Source: CALZKI01 sp964567585
GTDB lineage: Bacteria; Bacillota; Clostridia; Lachnospirales; Lachnospiraceae
Reading direction: 5' to 3'
DNA: 64,000 bases
Assembly: GCA_964567585.1 (NCBI GenBank)
Contig: CAZMND010000002.1
Location: forward strand, 1 to 64,000
In this document: positions 27,242 through 35,332 of the stretch, piece by piece
Layout: every line of letters begins with the position of its first letter
Position numbering within the stretch: position 1 is the first letter of the stretch
Notes under the pieces: model-generated
Told to the model about the DNA's origin: nothing
Seen by the model: only the letters and a program-made list of their open reading frames with translations
Database searches by the model: none
Program-made: the position numbers and the translations under genes

Positions 27242-27358
27242 ATGCATATCGCACAAAAAGAGAAAAAAAACTTGTGAAATATGTACACTTATAACGTTGT
27301 GTTTTTATATAAAATTCTTTATTCTTATTGTGTATGTTTAAGTACAGAAGGAGAACTT

Positions 27359-29527
27359 ATGGGTAAAGGTTTTTTTAAGAAAGAAAAGCTAGTTAAATTT
27401 TTCAATAGAACATCGTTGATTTGGCATATGGTATTGGCTGCTTTTTTATGTTTGTTTATTGAATCCTGTTCAAGACATTCCGTGAAAGCTGCTTTTACAT
27501 TTTTGAAAGAAACACCATGGATTTTCTTATATAATTCTCTGATTATTTATGTGACATTTTTTGTTGTATATCTTTTCAGAAAAAGAATTGCAATGCGTGT
27601 TACGCTTTCGGTTTTATGGTGTTTTTTGGGAATTATAAATGGTTGTATTTTGGCAAAAAGAGTAACGCCTTTTAGTTATACGGATTTAAAGCTGATAGGT
27701 GACTTGTTTGCAATGAATAGTACATATTTTACAGCGACAGAATGTGTATTGGTTATTATTTTGGTTGCGATTGTTGTTGCATTAAATGTATTGCTTTATA
27801 TAAAAGCACCAAAATTCAAAGGAAAGATTAATAAGTTGATTTCGCTGACTGTAATCGGTTCGTGTTTTATGTGGCTTCCGATGGTGACTGAAGCAGCGGT
27901 AAACAAAGAAGTTTTATCAACTTATTTTGAAAATATTGCATTGGGATATGAAGAATATGGATTTGTATATGGTTTTTCCACCAGTGTTGTCGGTACGGGA
28001 ATGAGCAGACCGGCCAATTACAGTGAAGAAATCATTGTGGAAATTCAGGATTCCATTCAGGTAAATGAAACGGCTGAAACGGAAAAACTACCAAATGTTA
28101 TTGTGGTTTTATTAGAGTCTTTTATTGATCCGACAGAAGTAAATTATTTGGATATTGAAGGGGAAGCGATACCAAATTTCCGTTATTTAGAAGAAAATTT
28201 CACAACCGGTTATATGACGGTTCCGGTTGTCGGTGCAGGTACTGCAAATACAGAATTTGAAGTGCTTACAGGTATGAGTATGCGTTTCTTCGGTACGGGA
28301 GAATATCCATATAAAACAATTTTGAAGGAAACCGATTGTGAAAGTATTGCCGGCAATCTTGGAAAACTGGGCTATTCAACTCATGTAGTACACAATAATA
28401 CAGCAAAATTTTATAGCCGTAATAATGCTTTTTCCATGATGGGATTTGATTCCTTTGTCAGCAAAGAATTTATGATTGTAGATGAATACAACACATTGGG
28501 TACATGGGCCGCTGACAATTTGTTACTGGAACAGATTGATAATGTAATGAATAAAAGTGAAAATCAGCAGGATTTGGTGTATTGTATTACCGTTCAGGGG
28601 CACGGTGCATATCCGACAGAACCGGTTTTTGAAGAACCGGAATTTAAGGTTACGGGTGCGCCGACAGATGAACTCAATTATTCATGGGAATACTATGTAA
28701 ATGAACTTCACTATGTTGATGAGTTTATTGGTAATCTTGTAGCGCAGATGGAAGCAAGAGATGAAGAAACCTTGATTGTGCTTTGGGGTGATCATTTGCC
28801 GACTATGGGACTTAATGAAACGGATATGGCCTCAGGCAGTACATTCAAAACCAAATATGTTACCTGGAATAACTTCGGTTTACCTAAAAAAGACGCGGAT
28901 TTAACTGCGTATCAGTTACTTGCTTATGTGACAGGACAGGCAAATATTCATGAAGGTACAATTTTTAAATATCATCAGGATTATTTGAATGCAGGCTATG
29001 CAATTGATAATGATATTTATTTAAATGGTCTTGAAAACTTACAGTATGACCTTTTATATGGTAAGAGATATTCTTATGCCGGTGAGGATTTATACCCTGC
29101 CAGCGATTTAGAACTCGGTGTGAATGATATAATAATTGATTCCGTGGCGGTTATCGGAAAAGGTTTATATGTTTATGGTGAAAACTTTACGGCATGGACG
29201 AAAGTATACATTAATGGTGAAAAGTGTGCGACAAAGTTTATTTCGCCGGAATGTCTTGCTATCAGCTTGAATAAATACGATATCAACGATGGGGATATCA
29301 TTAATGCGAACGTTGTAGGTACAGGTACCATTTTACGTGCTTCAGAAGATTACATCTTCACGCATTATGTAGAAGATGTGAATAATCCATCTATGATTGC
29401 AAATGAAGCATTGGCTGATTATCTGATTGAAGAAGATATTGTATTACATGAAGTTATATTGGATGATGAAGAAGAGTTAACAGAACCGCACGAAGATGAG
29501 AGTCTTGATATAGAAATTACAGAATAA
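27359..29527 (+). CDS. LTA synthase family sulfatase-fold membrane enzyme with extra C-terminal domain
   Basis: Alkaline-phosphatase-superfamily enzyme that transfers glycerol phosphate units outside the membrane in lipoteichoic acid-type polymer synthesis. I chose ATG 27359 because of the AAGGAGA site just upstream; an in-frame ATG at 27281 would add 26 non-conserved residues. The 722-residue product has about five N-terminal membrane helices, then the catalytic domain: metal-binding Glu253 in VVLLES, nucleophile Thr298 in GTANTEFEVLTG, and Asp478-His479 in LWGDHLPTMG. These are close in number to S. aureus LtaS. After the enzyme domain, about residues 585-665 look like an IPT/TIG-type beta domain (LYVYGENFTAWTKVYINGEK), and an acidic tail follows. 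The substrate is not certain; teichuronic or other phosphopolymers are possible. Confidence 0.88.
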   Translation: MGKGFFKKEKLVKFFNRTSLIWHMVLAAFLCLFIESCSRHSVKAAFTFLKETPWIFLYNSLIIYVTFFVVYLFRKRIAMRVTLSVLWCFLGIINGCILAKRVTPFSYTDLKLIGDLFAMNSTYFTATECVLVIILVAIVVALNVLLYIKAPKFKGKINKLISLTVIGSCFMWLPMVTEAAVNKEVLSTYFENIALGYEEYGFVYGFSTSVVGTGMSRPANYSEEIIVEIQDSIQVNETAETEKLPNVIVVLLESFIDPTEVNYLDIEGEAIPNFRYLEENFTTGYMTVPVVGAGTANTEFEVLTGMSMRFFGTGEYPYKTILKETDCESIAGNLGKLGYSTHVVHNNTAKFYSRNNAFSMMGFDSFVSKEFMIVDEYNTLGTWAADNLLLEQIDNVMNKSENQQDLVYCITVQGHGAYPTEPVFEEPEFKVTGAPTDELNYSWEYYVNELHYVDEFIGNLVAQMEARDEETLIVLWGDHLPTMGLNETDMASGSTFKTKYVTWNNFGLPKKDADLTAYQLLAYVTGQANIHEGTIFKYHQDYLNAGYAIDNDIYLNGLENLQYDLLYGKRYSYAGEDLYPASDLELGVNDIIIDSVAVIGKGLYVYGENFTAWTKVYINGEKCATKFISPECLAISLNKYDINDGDIINANVVGTGTILRASEDYIFTHYVEDVNNPSMIANEALADYLIEEDIVLHEVILDDEEELTEPHEDESLDIEITE

Positions 29528-29534
29528 AGAAATG

Positions 29535-29575
29535 AAAAAAGAGAAAGATTACATTGTAATACTTTCTCTTTTTTT
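29535..29575 (+). terminator. Rho-independent terminator after the LTA synthase-like gene
   Basis: Interrupted stem: GAGAAAG (29541-29547) with CTTTCTC (29562-29568), extended by A/T pairs outside and by ATTAC/GTAAT inside, followed by a T-run to 29575. Confidence 0.85.
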
Positions 29576-29611
29576 GTATGATAAATATATCAAAAGAGTG
29601 AGGTAAAAGTG

Positions 29612-29785
29612 ATGTCAATATGTGATACCTGTATCAATTATGAATATGATGAAGATTATGAATGTTATACCTGTATGATGGATTTGGATGAAGATGAATA
29701 TGAAAAATTTATTACAAACCGAAACACATCCTGTCCATATTATCAGAATGGGGATGAATATCTGGTAGTACGTAAGCAAATGTAA
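29612..29785 (+). CDS. Small cysteine-rich protein (57 aa), DUF6472-like
   Basis: ATG at 29612 after a GAGTGAGGT site gives 57 residues with two CxxC-type pairs (CDTC, CYTC) and one more Cys in SCPYYQNGDEY, ending VVRKQM. The pattern of acidic tyrosine-rich residues around the cysteines, LDEDEYEKF, CPYY and a basic end is one I recognise from a short conserved protein family of Clostridia (DUF6472). It is probably a metal-binding protein of unknown role. It lies between a terminator and the nucleoside phosphorylase gene, 32 bp before the latter, and may be cotranscribed with it. Confidence 0.75.
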   Translation: MSICDTCINYEYDEDYECYTCMMDLDEDEYEKFITNRNTSCPYYQNGDEYLVVRKQM

Positions 29786-29817
29786 ATAGGCGTAGGATTG
29801 GAAGTGGGGCAAAGACT

Positions 29818-31122
29818 ATGAGAATGTATGACTTAATTATGAAAAAAAGAAATGGTGGCGTGCTTTCTAAGGAAGAAATTGATTTTATGATTTCGGAATA
29901 TACAGATGGTAAAATACCGGATTATCAGATGTCGGCTATGATGATGGCAATTTATTTTGTTGGGATGAACGATGAAGAAACACTCCATTTGACTATGGCA
30001 ATGGCACATAGTGGTGATATGCTTGATTTGTCAGCAATTCATGGAATTAAAGTAGACAAGCACAGCACAGGTGGTGTGGGAGACAAAACCTCTCTGGCAT
30101 TGACTCCGATGGTGGCTGCGTGTGGCTTATCCGTTGCAAAAATGAGCGGCAGAGGTCTTGGTCACACCGGTGGTACAATTGATAAACTGGAAAGCTTTGA
30201 AGGCTTCAGAACAGATATTCCAACGGAGAAATTCATAGAAAATGTTAATACAATCGGTGTTTCCATTATGGGTCAGACTGCCAATCTGGCACCGGCGGAT
30301 AAGAAACTTTATGCTCTGCGCGATGTAACAGCAACGGTTGATAATATGTCTTTAATTGCGTCCTCCATTATGAGTAAAAAGCTTGCGGCAGGAAGCGATG
30401 CCATTGTTTTGGATGTAAAGACCGGAAGCGGTGCATTTATGAAAGAAAAAGAAGATGCAACCTTGCTTGCAAAGGCTATGGTTAATATCGGAAAAATGGC
30501 AGGACGTAAGACTGTTGCAATTATTACGGATATGGATCAGCCCCTTGGTTTCGCAGTAGGAAATGCATTGGAAGTAAAAGAAGCCATAGATACTTTGCAA
30601 GGCAGGGGCCCTGAAGATTTTACAAAACTCTGTTATACATTGGGAGCGTATATGCTTATGGCAGGTGAAATTGCACCGGACGTTCAAAGTGCAAAAGCGA
30701 TGATAAAAGAAGCCGTAGACAGTGGTAAAGCTTTTGAAAAATTTGTTGAGTTTATTTTGGCTCAGGGTGGAAATGCCGAGCAGGCACACAATCCTAAGCT
30801 TTTGCCAAAAGCAGCTTTGGAAGAAGAAGTTTTTACCGAAACGGAAGGCTACATTGAAAAAATCGTATGTGATGAAGTGGGCGTTTGTTCATTAATTCTT
30901 GGCGGTGGACGAGAAAACAAAGAGAGTGAAATTGATTTATCCGTTGGACTGATTTTGCATAAAAAAGTTGGGGATTATGTTTCGAAGGATACTCCGATTG
31001 CGACGATTTACGGCAATTCTGAAGTGAAAATTAAAGAAGCAAAGGAAAGACTCTTAAAGGCATATACATTTACAGATAAAGAAGTCATAAAAAGAGAACT
31101 GATTCAAGGAATTATTGAATAA
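29818..31122 (+). CDS. pdp: Pyrimidine-nucleoside phosphorylase
   Basis: Cytoplasmic salvage enzyme that splits uridine, thymidine or deoxyuridine with phosphate to base and (deoxy)ribose-1-phosphate. The 434-residue length fits. Family motifs are clear: VDKHSTGGVGDKTSLALTPM for phosphate binding, MSGRGLGHTGGTIDKLES (the family signature), DVTATVDNMSLIASSIMSKK, and VKTGSGAFM. The C-terminal alpha/beta domain ends normally. Thymidine phosphorylase (DeoA) is the near alternative; Gram-positive enzymes of this type usually accept both uridine and thymidine. ATG 29818 is taken as the start, although ATG 29824 is also possible. Confidence 0.92.
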   Translation: MRMYDLIMKKRNGGVLSKEEIDFMISEYTDGKIPDYQMSAMMMAIYFVGMNDEETLHLTMAMAHSGDMLDLSAIHGIKVDKHSTGGVGDKTSLALTPMVAACGLSVAKMSGRGLGHTGGTIDKLESFEGFRTDIPTEKFIENVNTIGVSIMGQTANLAPADKKLYALRDVTATVDNMSLIASSIMSKKLAAGSDAIVLDVKTGSGAFMKEKEDATLLAKAMVNIGKMAGRKTVAIITDMDQPLGFAVGNALEVKEAIDTLQGRGPEDFTKLCYTLGAYMLMAGEIAPDVQSAKAMIKEAVDSGKAFEKFVEFILAQGGNAEQAHNPKLLPKAALEEEVFTETEGYIEKIVCDEVGVCSLILGGGRENKESEIDLSVGLILHKKVGDYVSKDTPIATIYGNSEVKIKEAKERLLKAYTFTDKEVIKRELIQGIIE

Positions 31123-31142
31123 TCTTTTGCATATTTTTTAGT

Positions 31143-31424
31143 ATGAAAAAGAATTCTAATTTTTTAACAGCCAAAGAACATATTTCCGGAAAAATCGGAT
31201 TTACACAGGATGTGATGCTTGGAGCAACTATAATCACTCTAGAAGGTGACACAGCGCTTTTTGTGGAAAATTATAAGGGGATTGTTACCTACACGGATCA
31301 ATGTATTGTTATCCAGGGACGCAAGAATAAAATACACATCGAAGGAAAAAACATGCAAATTGAATACTACACGAATATGGATATGAAAATCAAAGGAATT
31401 ATTTCGGCAGTAAAATATTGTTAG
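31143..31424 (+). CDS. yqfC: Sporulation protein YqfC (YabP/YqfC family)
   Basis: 93 residues, a typical length. The YabP-like beta-rich fold is suggested by the order of short strands, including LEGDTALFVENYKGIVTYTD and CIVIQGRKNKIHIEGKNM. It lies 9 bp before yqfD and heads the same gene order as in Bacillus (yqfC-yqfD-phoH-HD-ybeY). In spore formers this family is expressed in the mother cell. The context makes the call secure and implies that the organism sporulates or recently did. Confidence 0.88.
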   Translation: MKKNSNFLTAKEHISGKIGFTQDVMLGATIITLEGDTALFVENYKGIVTYTDQCIVIQGRKNKIHIEGKNMQIEYYTNMDMKIKGIISAVKYC

Positions 31425-31433
31425 GAGTTTAAG

Positions 31434-32651
31434 ATGTTTCGTTTTTTCTTGTTTTTAAGAGGATATTACCTGATAAAAGTACAGGGATTTGGAACTGAGC
31501 GTTTTATTAATTTGTGTAAAGCCAAAAGTATTTATTTATGGGATTTGCAGATGTCACATAATGAATATGGAATGAAAATTTCAGTGGATGATTATAGGGA
31601 ACTTAAAGAAATTGTGAATAAGACAGGGGTAAAGGTAGACATACTTAAAAAGTATGGACTACCTTTTTTATTTCTTGGAAAGAAAAGCAGGGTTTTTTAT
31701 ATTTGTTTTATATTGGTTGCGCTCCTGATGATATTTATAAGCAATTTATTTGTTTGGAAAATCGAATTTGAAGGGAATTATACGGTTTCGGATGAGCAGC
31801 TTGAGGACTTTTTGAAAAGTTATGAGGTGGATGAAGGCGTTTTGAAAGCCGGAATTCAATATGCATTTTTGGAAGAAAATCTTCGAAAAGAATTTTCGAT
31901 AATTAAATGGTGTTCTGTGGCACTTTCCGGAAATACGTTATATATACGAATTGAAGAAAATACACTGTTAAAAGACGAAACAGCAGATGCAATGAGCGGT
32001 ATTTACTCGGACATTGTTTCACAGGCAGACGGAGTTGTGACAAGTATTCTCGTAAGAAACGGTCTTGCACAGGTAAAAGTGGGAGATGCGGTGACAAAAG
32101 GCCAGATTCTTGTAACGGGAGCGGTTCCTATTTATGATGATGCATTACAAATAAAAAGTTATCACTATTATGATGCTGATGCGGATGTTTTCATTGAAAC
32201 AAGCACAAGTTATGAAGATAAATTGGATAATATGTATTTACAAAAAGAATATACGGGTCGAAAAAAGGAAAGAACGTATATCAAAATAAAAAATACGGAT
32301 ATACATTTGCCGTTTTCCACAGGTTTTGCTTATTACGACACTTACACCACATCGCAGCAGCTTACATTGTTTAACAGCCTTGTTTTGCCCGTATATTACG
32401 GTACTTACGAGGCCAGGGAATACTATCTGGTAGAAAAGGAATATACAAAAGAAGAGGTGCAAAAAATATTTAATAAAAAATTAAGCAATTATTATACAAG
32501 TTTAAGTGAAAAAGGGGTACAAATTCTTCAAAAAGATGTTAAAATAGAACATAATGCGAATAATTGGGTTATTAGGGGGAATTTTGTCGTTTCCATTAAT
32601 AATTCACAGAAAGAATACAGAGAACAACAGGTGGAGAATATTATTCAATGA
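31434..32651 (+). CDS. yqfD: Sporulation protein YqfD
   Basis: 405 residues. The N-terminus FRFFLFLRGYYLIKVQGFGTERFINLC is the usual YqfD opening. One membrane helix (about 83-103) is followed by a FtsQ/POTRA-like extracellular beginning (WKIEFEGNYTVSDEQLEDFL), then a hairpin-like region with ADGVVTSILVRNGLAQVKVG that resembles a biotinyl-lipoyl or hybrid motif. It is known as a mother-cell sporulation membrane protein needed for efficient sporulation in Bacillus. Its stop overlaps the start of phoH by 4 bp. Confidence 0.92.
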   Translation: MFRFFLFLRGYYLIKVQGFGTERFINLCKAKSIYLWDLQMSHNEYGMKISVDDYRELKEIVNKTGVKVDILKKYGLPFLFLGKKSRVFYICFILVALLMIFISNLFVWKIEFEGNYTVSDEQLEDFLKSYEVDEGVLKAGIQYAFLEENLRKEFSIIKWCSVALSGNTLYIRIEENTLLKDETADAMSGIYSDIVSQADGVVTSILVRNGLAQVKVGDAVTKGQILVTGAVPIYDDALQIKSYHYYDADADVFIETSTSYEDKLDNMYLQKEYTGRKKERTYIKIKNTDIHLPFSTGFAYYDTYTTSQQLTLFNSLVLPVYYGTYEAREYYLVEKEYTKEEVQKIFNKKLSNYYTSLSEKGVQILQKDVKIEHNANNWVIRGNFVVSINNSQKEYREQQVENIIQ

Positions 32652-33637
32652 ACTTGGAATTGGAATTAGAGGCTTCGGTCATAAGCAATATTTTCGGTCC
32701 CTTTGATTCTTATGTCAGAACTATCGAAAAAACATTTCATGTAATTATTGTAGACCGTGACGGCAAGATTAAAATTGCCGGAGAAAAGAGAGAAAATCTT
32801 GAGTCGGCTAAAAATGTTCTTTTGGAGTTATACAGATTATATCAGAGAGGAAATGAAATTGACGTTCAGCGCGTTAATTATGTAATCGATATGGAGAAAA
32901 TTAATCAGATAGAGGCTTTGGCGGGGATGGATTCGGAATGTATCTGCCATACCATAAATGGTAAACCTATTAAACCAAAGACATTGGGACAAAAAGAATA
33001 TGTAGATGCCATTAAAAACAATATGATTGTGTTTGGTCTTGGACCCGCAGGAACCGGTAAAACATATCTTGCTATGGCTATGGCAATTACTGCTTTCAAA
33101 AACGAAGAGGTAAGCCGTATTATTCTGACAAGACCGGCTATTGAAGCGGGTGAAAAATTGGGATTTTTACCGGGCGATTTACAGAGTAAAGTAGACCCGT
33201 ATTTAAGACCGCTTTATGATGCACTTTATCAGATTATGGGCGCGGAAAGTTTTGCAAAAAATATGGAAAAAGGATTGATTGAAGTTGCACCGCTTGCGTA
33301 TATGCGAGGAAGAACCTTGGATAATGCCTATATTATTTTGGATGAAGCACAGAATACCACGCCTGCCCAGATGAAAATGTTTTTAACAAGAATCGGTTTT
33401 GGTTCGAAGGTGGTTATTACGGGGGATGCGACCCAGAAGGATTTATCGCCTGGAACAAAGTCGGGACTGGATATAGCGGTGAAAGTTTTATCCAAAATTG
33501 AGGACATTGCTTTTTGTAATCTGACAAGTAAAGACGTTGTACGTCATCCGCTTGTACAGAAAATAGTAAAAGCGTATGATAATTACGAGCAAAGGGAACA
33601 AAAGAAAACAAGCAGGAATCAAAAAAATGGAAGATAG
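32648..33637 (+). CDS. phoH: PhoH family P-loop ATPase
   Basis: 329 residues. Walker A is GPAGTGKT at residues 132-139 within VFGLGPAGTGKTYLAMAMAI; Walker B is YIILDEAQNTTPAQMKMFLT. The N-terminal part before residue 110 is KH-like in sequence character, as in the PhoH/YbeZ group. It is a probable RNA-associated helicase-like ATPase that works with YbeY, whose gene is two downstream, in rRNA or RNA processing. It overlaps yqfD (4 bp) and the HD gene (11 bp), so the block is translationally coupled. Confidence 0.93.
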   Translation: MNLELELEASVISNIFGPFDSYVRTIEKTFHVIIVDRDGKIKIAGEKRENLESAKNVLLELYRLYQRGNEIDVQRVNYVIDMEKINQIEALAGMDSECICHTINGKPIKPKTLGQKEYVDAIKNNMIVFGLGPAGTGKTYLAMAMAITAFKNEEVSRIILTRPAIEAGEKLGFLPGDLQSKVDPYLRPLYDALYQIMGAESFAKNMEKGLIEVAPLAYMRGRTLDNAYIILDEAQNTTPAQMKMFLTRIGFGSKVVITGDATQKDLSPGTKSGLDIAVKVLSKIEDIAFCNLTSKDVVRHPLVQKIVKAYDNYEQREQKKTSRNQKNGR

Positions 33638-34835
33638 AGAGAAATATTTACAGCTTAGAAGCAGATTTATAAATATAGTACTGTTTTTTGTAACGCTTGT
33701 AGCTGTTACGGGTAGCAGTTTTTTGTATACAAAAGATATGGTTCAGATAATCCGTAATGCGGTTATCAGCTGTATCTGTCTTGGCACGATTATTTTTTTA
33801 CTTGCAGAAGCAAGAATCAAACATTCTTATCAGGAAGATAATGAAGAACATCCGATACGGTTTATGATATGTTTTCTTGCAGGTGTATTTCTTGCAGTAC
33901 TTTTGCCGATTTTGCCTATAACAGGTTGGCCGTATGTAGTGGTATTTATTGTATTGACCTTATTCAGCAATGCACTTGTAGGTATTGTTAGTGCTTCGTA
34001 TTTGTTGATGGTAAGTGTGTTATTAAGCAGTAGTGCCGATGTCAATACGTTTTGTCTTTATTTTGTAAGCGGTATTATCTGTAGTATTTTATTTCAAAAA
34101 CTGGATGAGGATTTTAAAATCGCATATCCGCTTATGTTGTCCGTGATGATTATTGTTATGTGTGAAGTTGCGAATGCGGTTTTGTTTATAAATGAGACCT
34201 TGCACTGGGAACTTTTAATTATTCCGGCGGTAAACGTGGTTGTTAGTACTATTTTGATTTTGATTATTTTAAAACTATATGGCCAGTTGATTGTATTTAA
34301 GTTCCGTGAAAGATTTCTGATTATCAATGATACGGAATGTCCTTTGATGGTTGAATTAAAGGAAAAAGATGCCAATTTATATCTTCATACGGTACATGTG
34401 GCTTATTTGAGTGATAAACTGGCTACCGCGCTTGATTTGGACGGTCAGTGTGTGAAGACGTTGTCATATTATTATAAAATTGGCGTTTTGCAAGGAGAAG
34501 CAAACTTCGAAAATGCTATGACTGCGATTGAGGATTATGAATTCCCTTCTTACACATATGATTATTTGAAGGATGTTATTGAAAACCAAAACTGTCCAAA
34601 CACCAAGGAAGCGTTTGTTGTGTTGATTGCTGAGATGATTATATCTTCAATGGAATATTTACACACGAAAAATGCCAATAAAGAAATACAATATGAACAG
34701 GTGATTTTAGCACTCCTTAAAAAGAAAATGGACAGTGTTTTCCCAAAGAAGTGCGGAATTACTTATGGTGAAGCGGAAATTGTAAAACATATACTTTTGG
34801 AGGAAAAATTGTATTATGATTTTTTACATAGATAA
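33627..34835 (+). CDS. PgpH-like membrane protein with degenerate HD domain
   Basis: Occupies the place of yqfF/pgpH, the cyclic-di-AMP phosphodiesterase, between phoH and ybeY. ATG 33627 overlaps phoH by 11 bp. The 402-residue product has about seven membrane helices (residues ~13-225) and a C-terminal cytoplasmic domain that follows the HD-domain layout. The large extracellular domain of PgpH is missing (PgpH is about 700 residues). The catalytic 'YHDIG' is YYKIG here (Tyr283-Lys284), the leading 'YHHS' is YLHT, and the later His pair is replaced by ENQNCPN. So the metal ligands appear lost. I infer a non-catalytic relative that may still sense or bind a partner. It overlaps ybeY by 20 bp. 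Confidence 0.8.
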   Translation: MEDREKYLQLRSRFINIVLFFVTLVAVTGSSFLYTKDMVQIIRNAVISCICLGTIIFLLAEARIKHSYQEDNEEHPIRFMICFLAGVFLAVLLPILPITGWPYVVVFIVLTLFSNALVGIVSASYLLMVSVLLSSSADVNTFCLYFVSGIICSILFQKLDEDFKIAYPLMLSVMIIVMCEVANAVLFINETLHWELLIIPAVNVVVSTILILIILKLYGQLIVFKFRERFLIINDTECPLMVELKEKDANLYLHTVHVAYLSDKLATALDLDGQCVKTLSYYYKIGVLQGEANFENAMTAIEDYEFPSYTYDYLKDVIENQNCPNTKEAFVVLIAEMIISSMEYLHTKNANKEIQYEQVILALLKKKMDSVFPKKCGITYGEAEIVKHILLEEKLYYDFLHR

Positions 34836-35322
34836 CGAATGTAATGTGGATTTTTCATTCGATATAAATGAGATTGCAGGGATGGTAATTGAGAAGGCAA
34901 TTGAATATGTGAAATGTCCATATGATGCAGAGGTGAATTTGTTAATAACAGACAACGAAGGTATCCGTGAATATAACAGGGATTACAGGGAGATTGACAA
35001 AGAAACCGATGTTTTAAGTTTTCCGAATGTGGATTATGAAGTTCCGGCGGATTTTTCACATGTAGAAGAACATTTTGAAGATTATTTTGATCCGGACAGT
35101 GGAAGGCTTGTTCTTGGAGATATGATAATTTCTGCCCAAAAGGTTTTAGAGCAGGCAGAAGCTTATGGACATAGCACGAAGCGGGAATTTGCGTTTTTGA
35201 TTGCGCATAGTATGCTGCATTTATGTGGTTATGACCATATGGAAGATGCAGAGCGGATAGAAATGGAAAAGCATCAGGAAGCCATTTTAAATGCATTAGA
35301 GATTAGACGGGATACGGAATAG
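34816..35322 (+). CDS. ybeY: Endoribonuclease YbeY
   Basis: Zinc-dependent RNase involved in 16S rRNA 3'-end maturation and ribosome quality control. 168 residues. The zinc motif HxxxHxxxxxH is present as HSMLHLCGYDH, preceded by FLIA, and the family's KETDVLSFP and LGDMIIS are intact. The start overlaps the preceding gene by 20 bp. It sits in the usual phoH-HD-ybeY order, although dgkA, cdd and era do not follow here. Confidence 0.95.
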   Translation: MIFYIDNECNVDFSFDINEIAGMVIEKAIEYVKCPYDAEVNLLITDNEGIREYNRDYREIDKETDVLSFPNVDYEVPADFSHVEEHFEDYFDPDSGRLVLGDMIISAQKVLEQAEAYGHSTKREFAFLIAHSMLHLCGYDHMEDAERIEMEKHQEAILNALEIRRDTE

Positions 35323-35332
35323 AGGAGCACAA

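Noticed and set aside
27281..27358. Start of the LTA synthase-like protein at the first in-frame ATG (27281).
   Set aside because: The extra 26 residues are not basic or family-like, and a strong AAGGAGA site lies just before ATG 27359.
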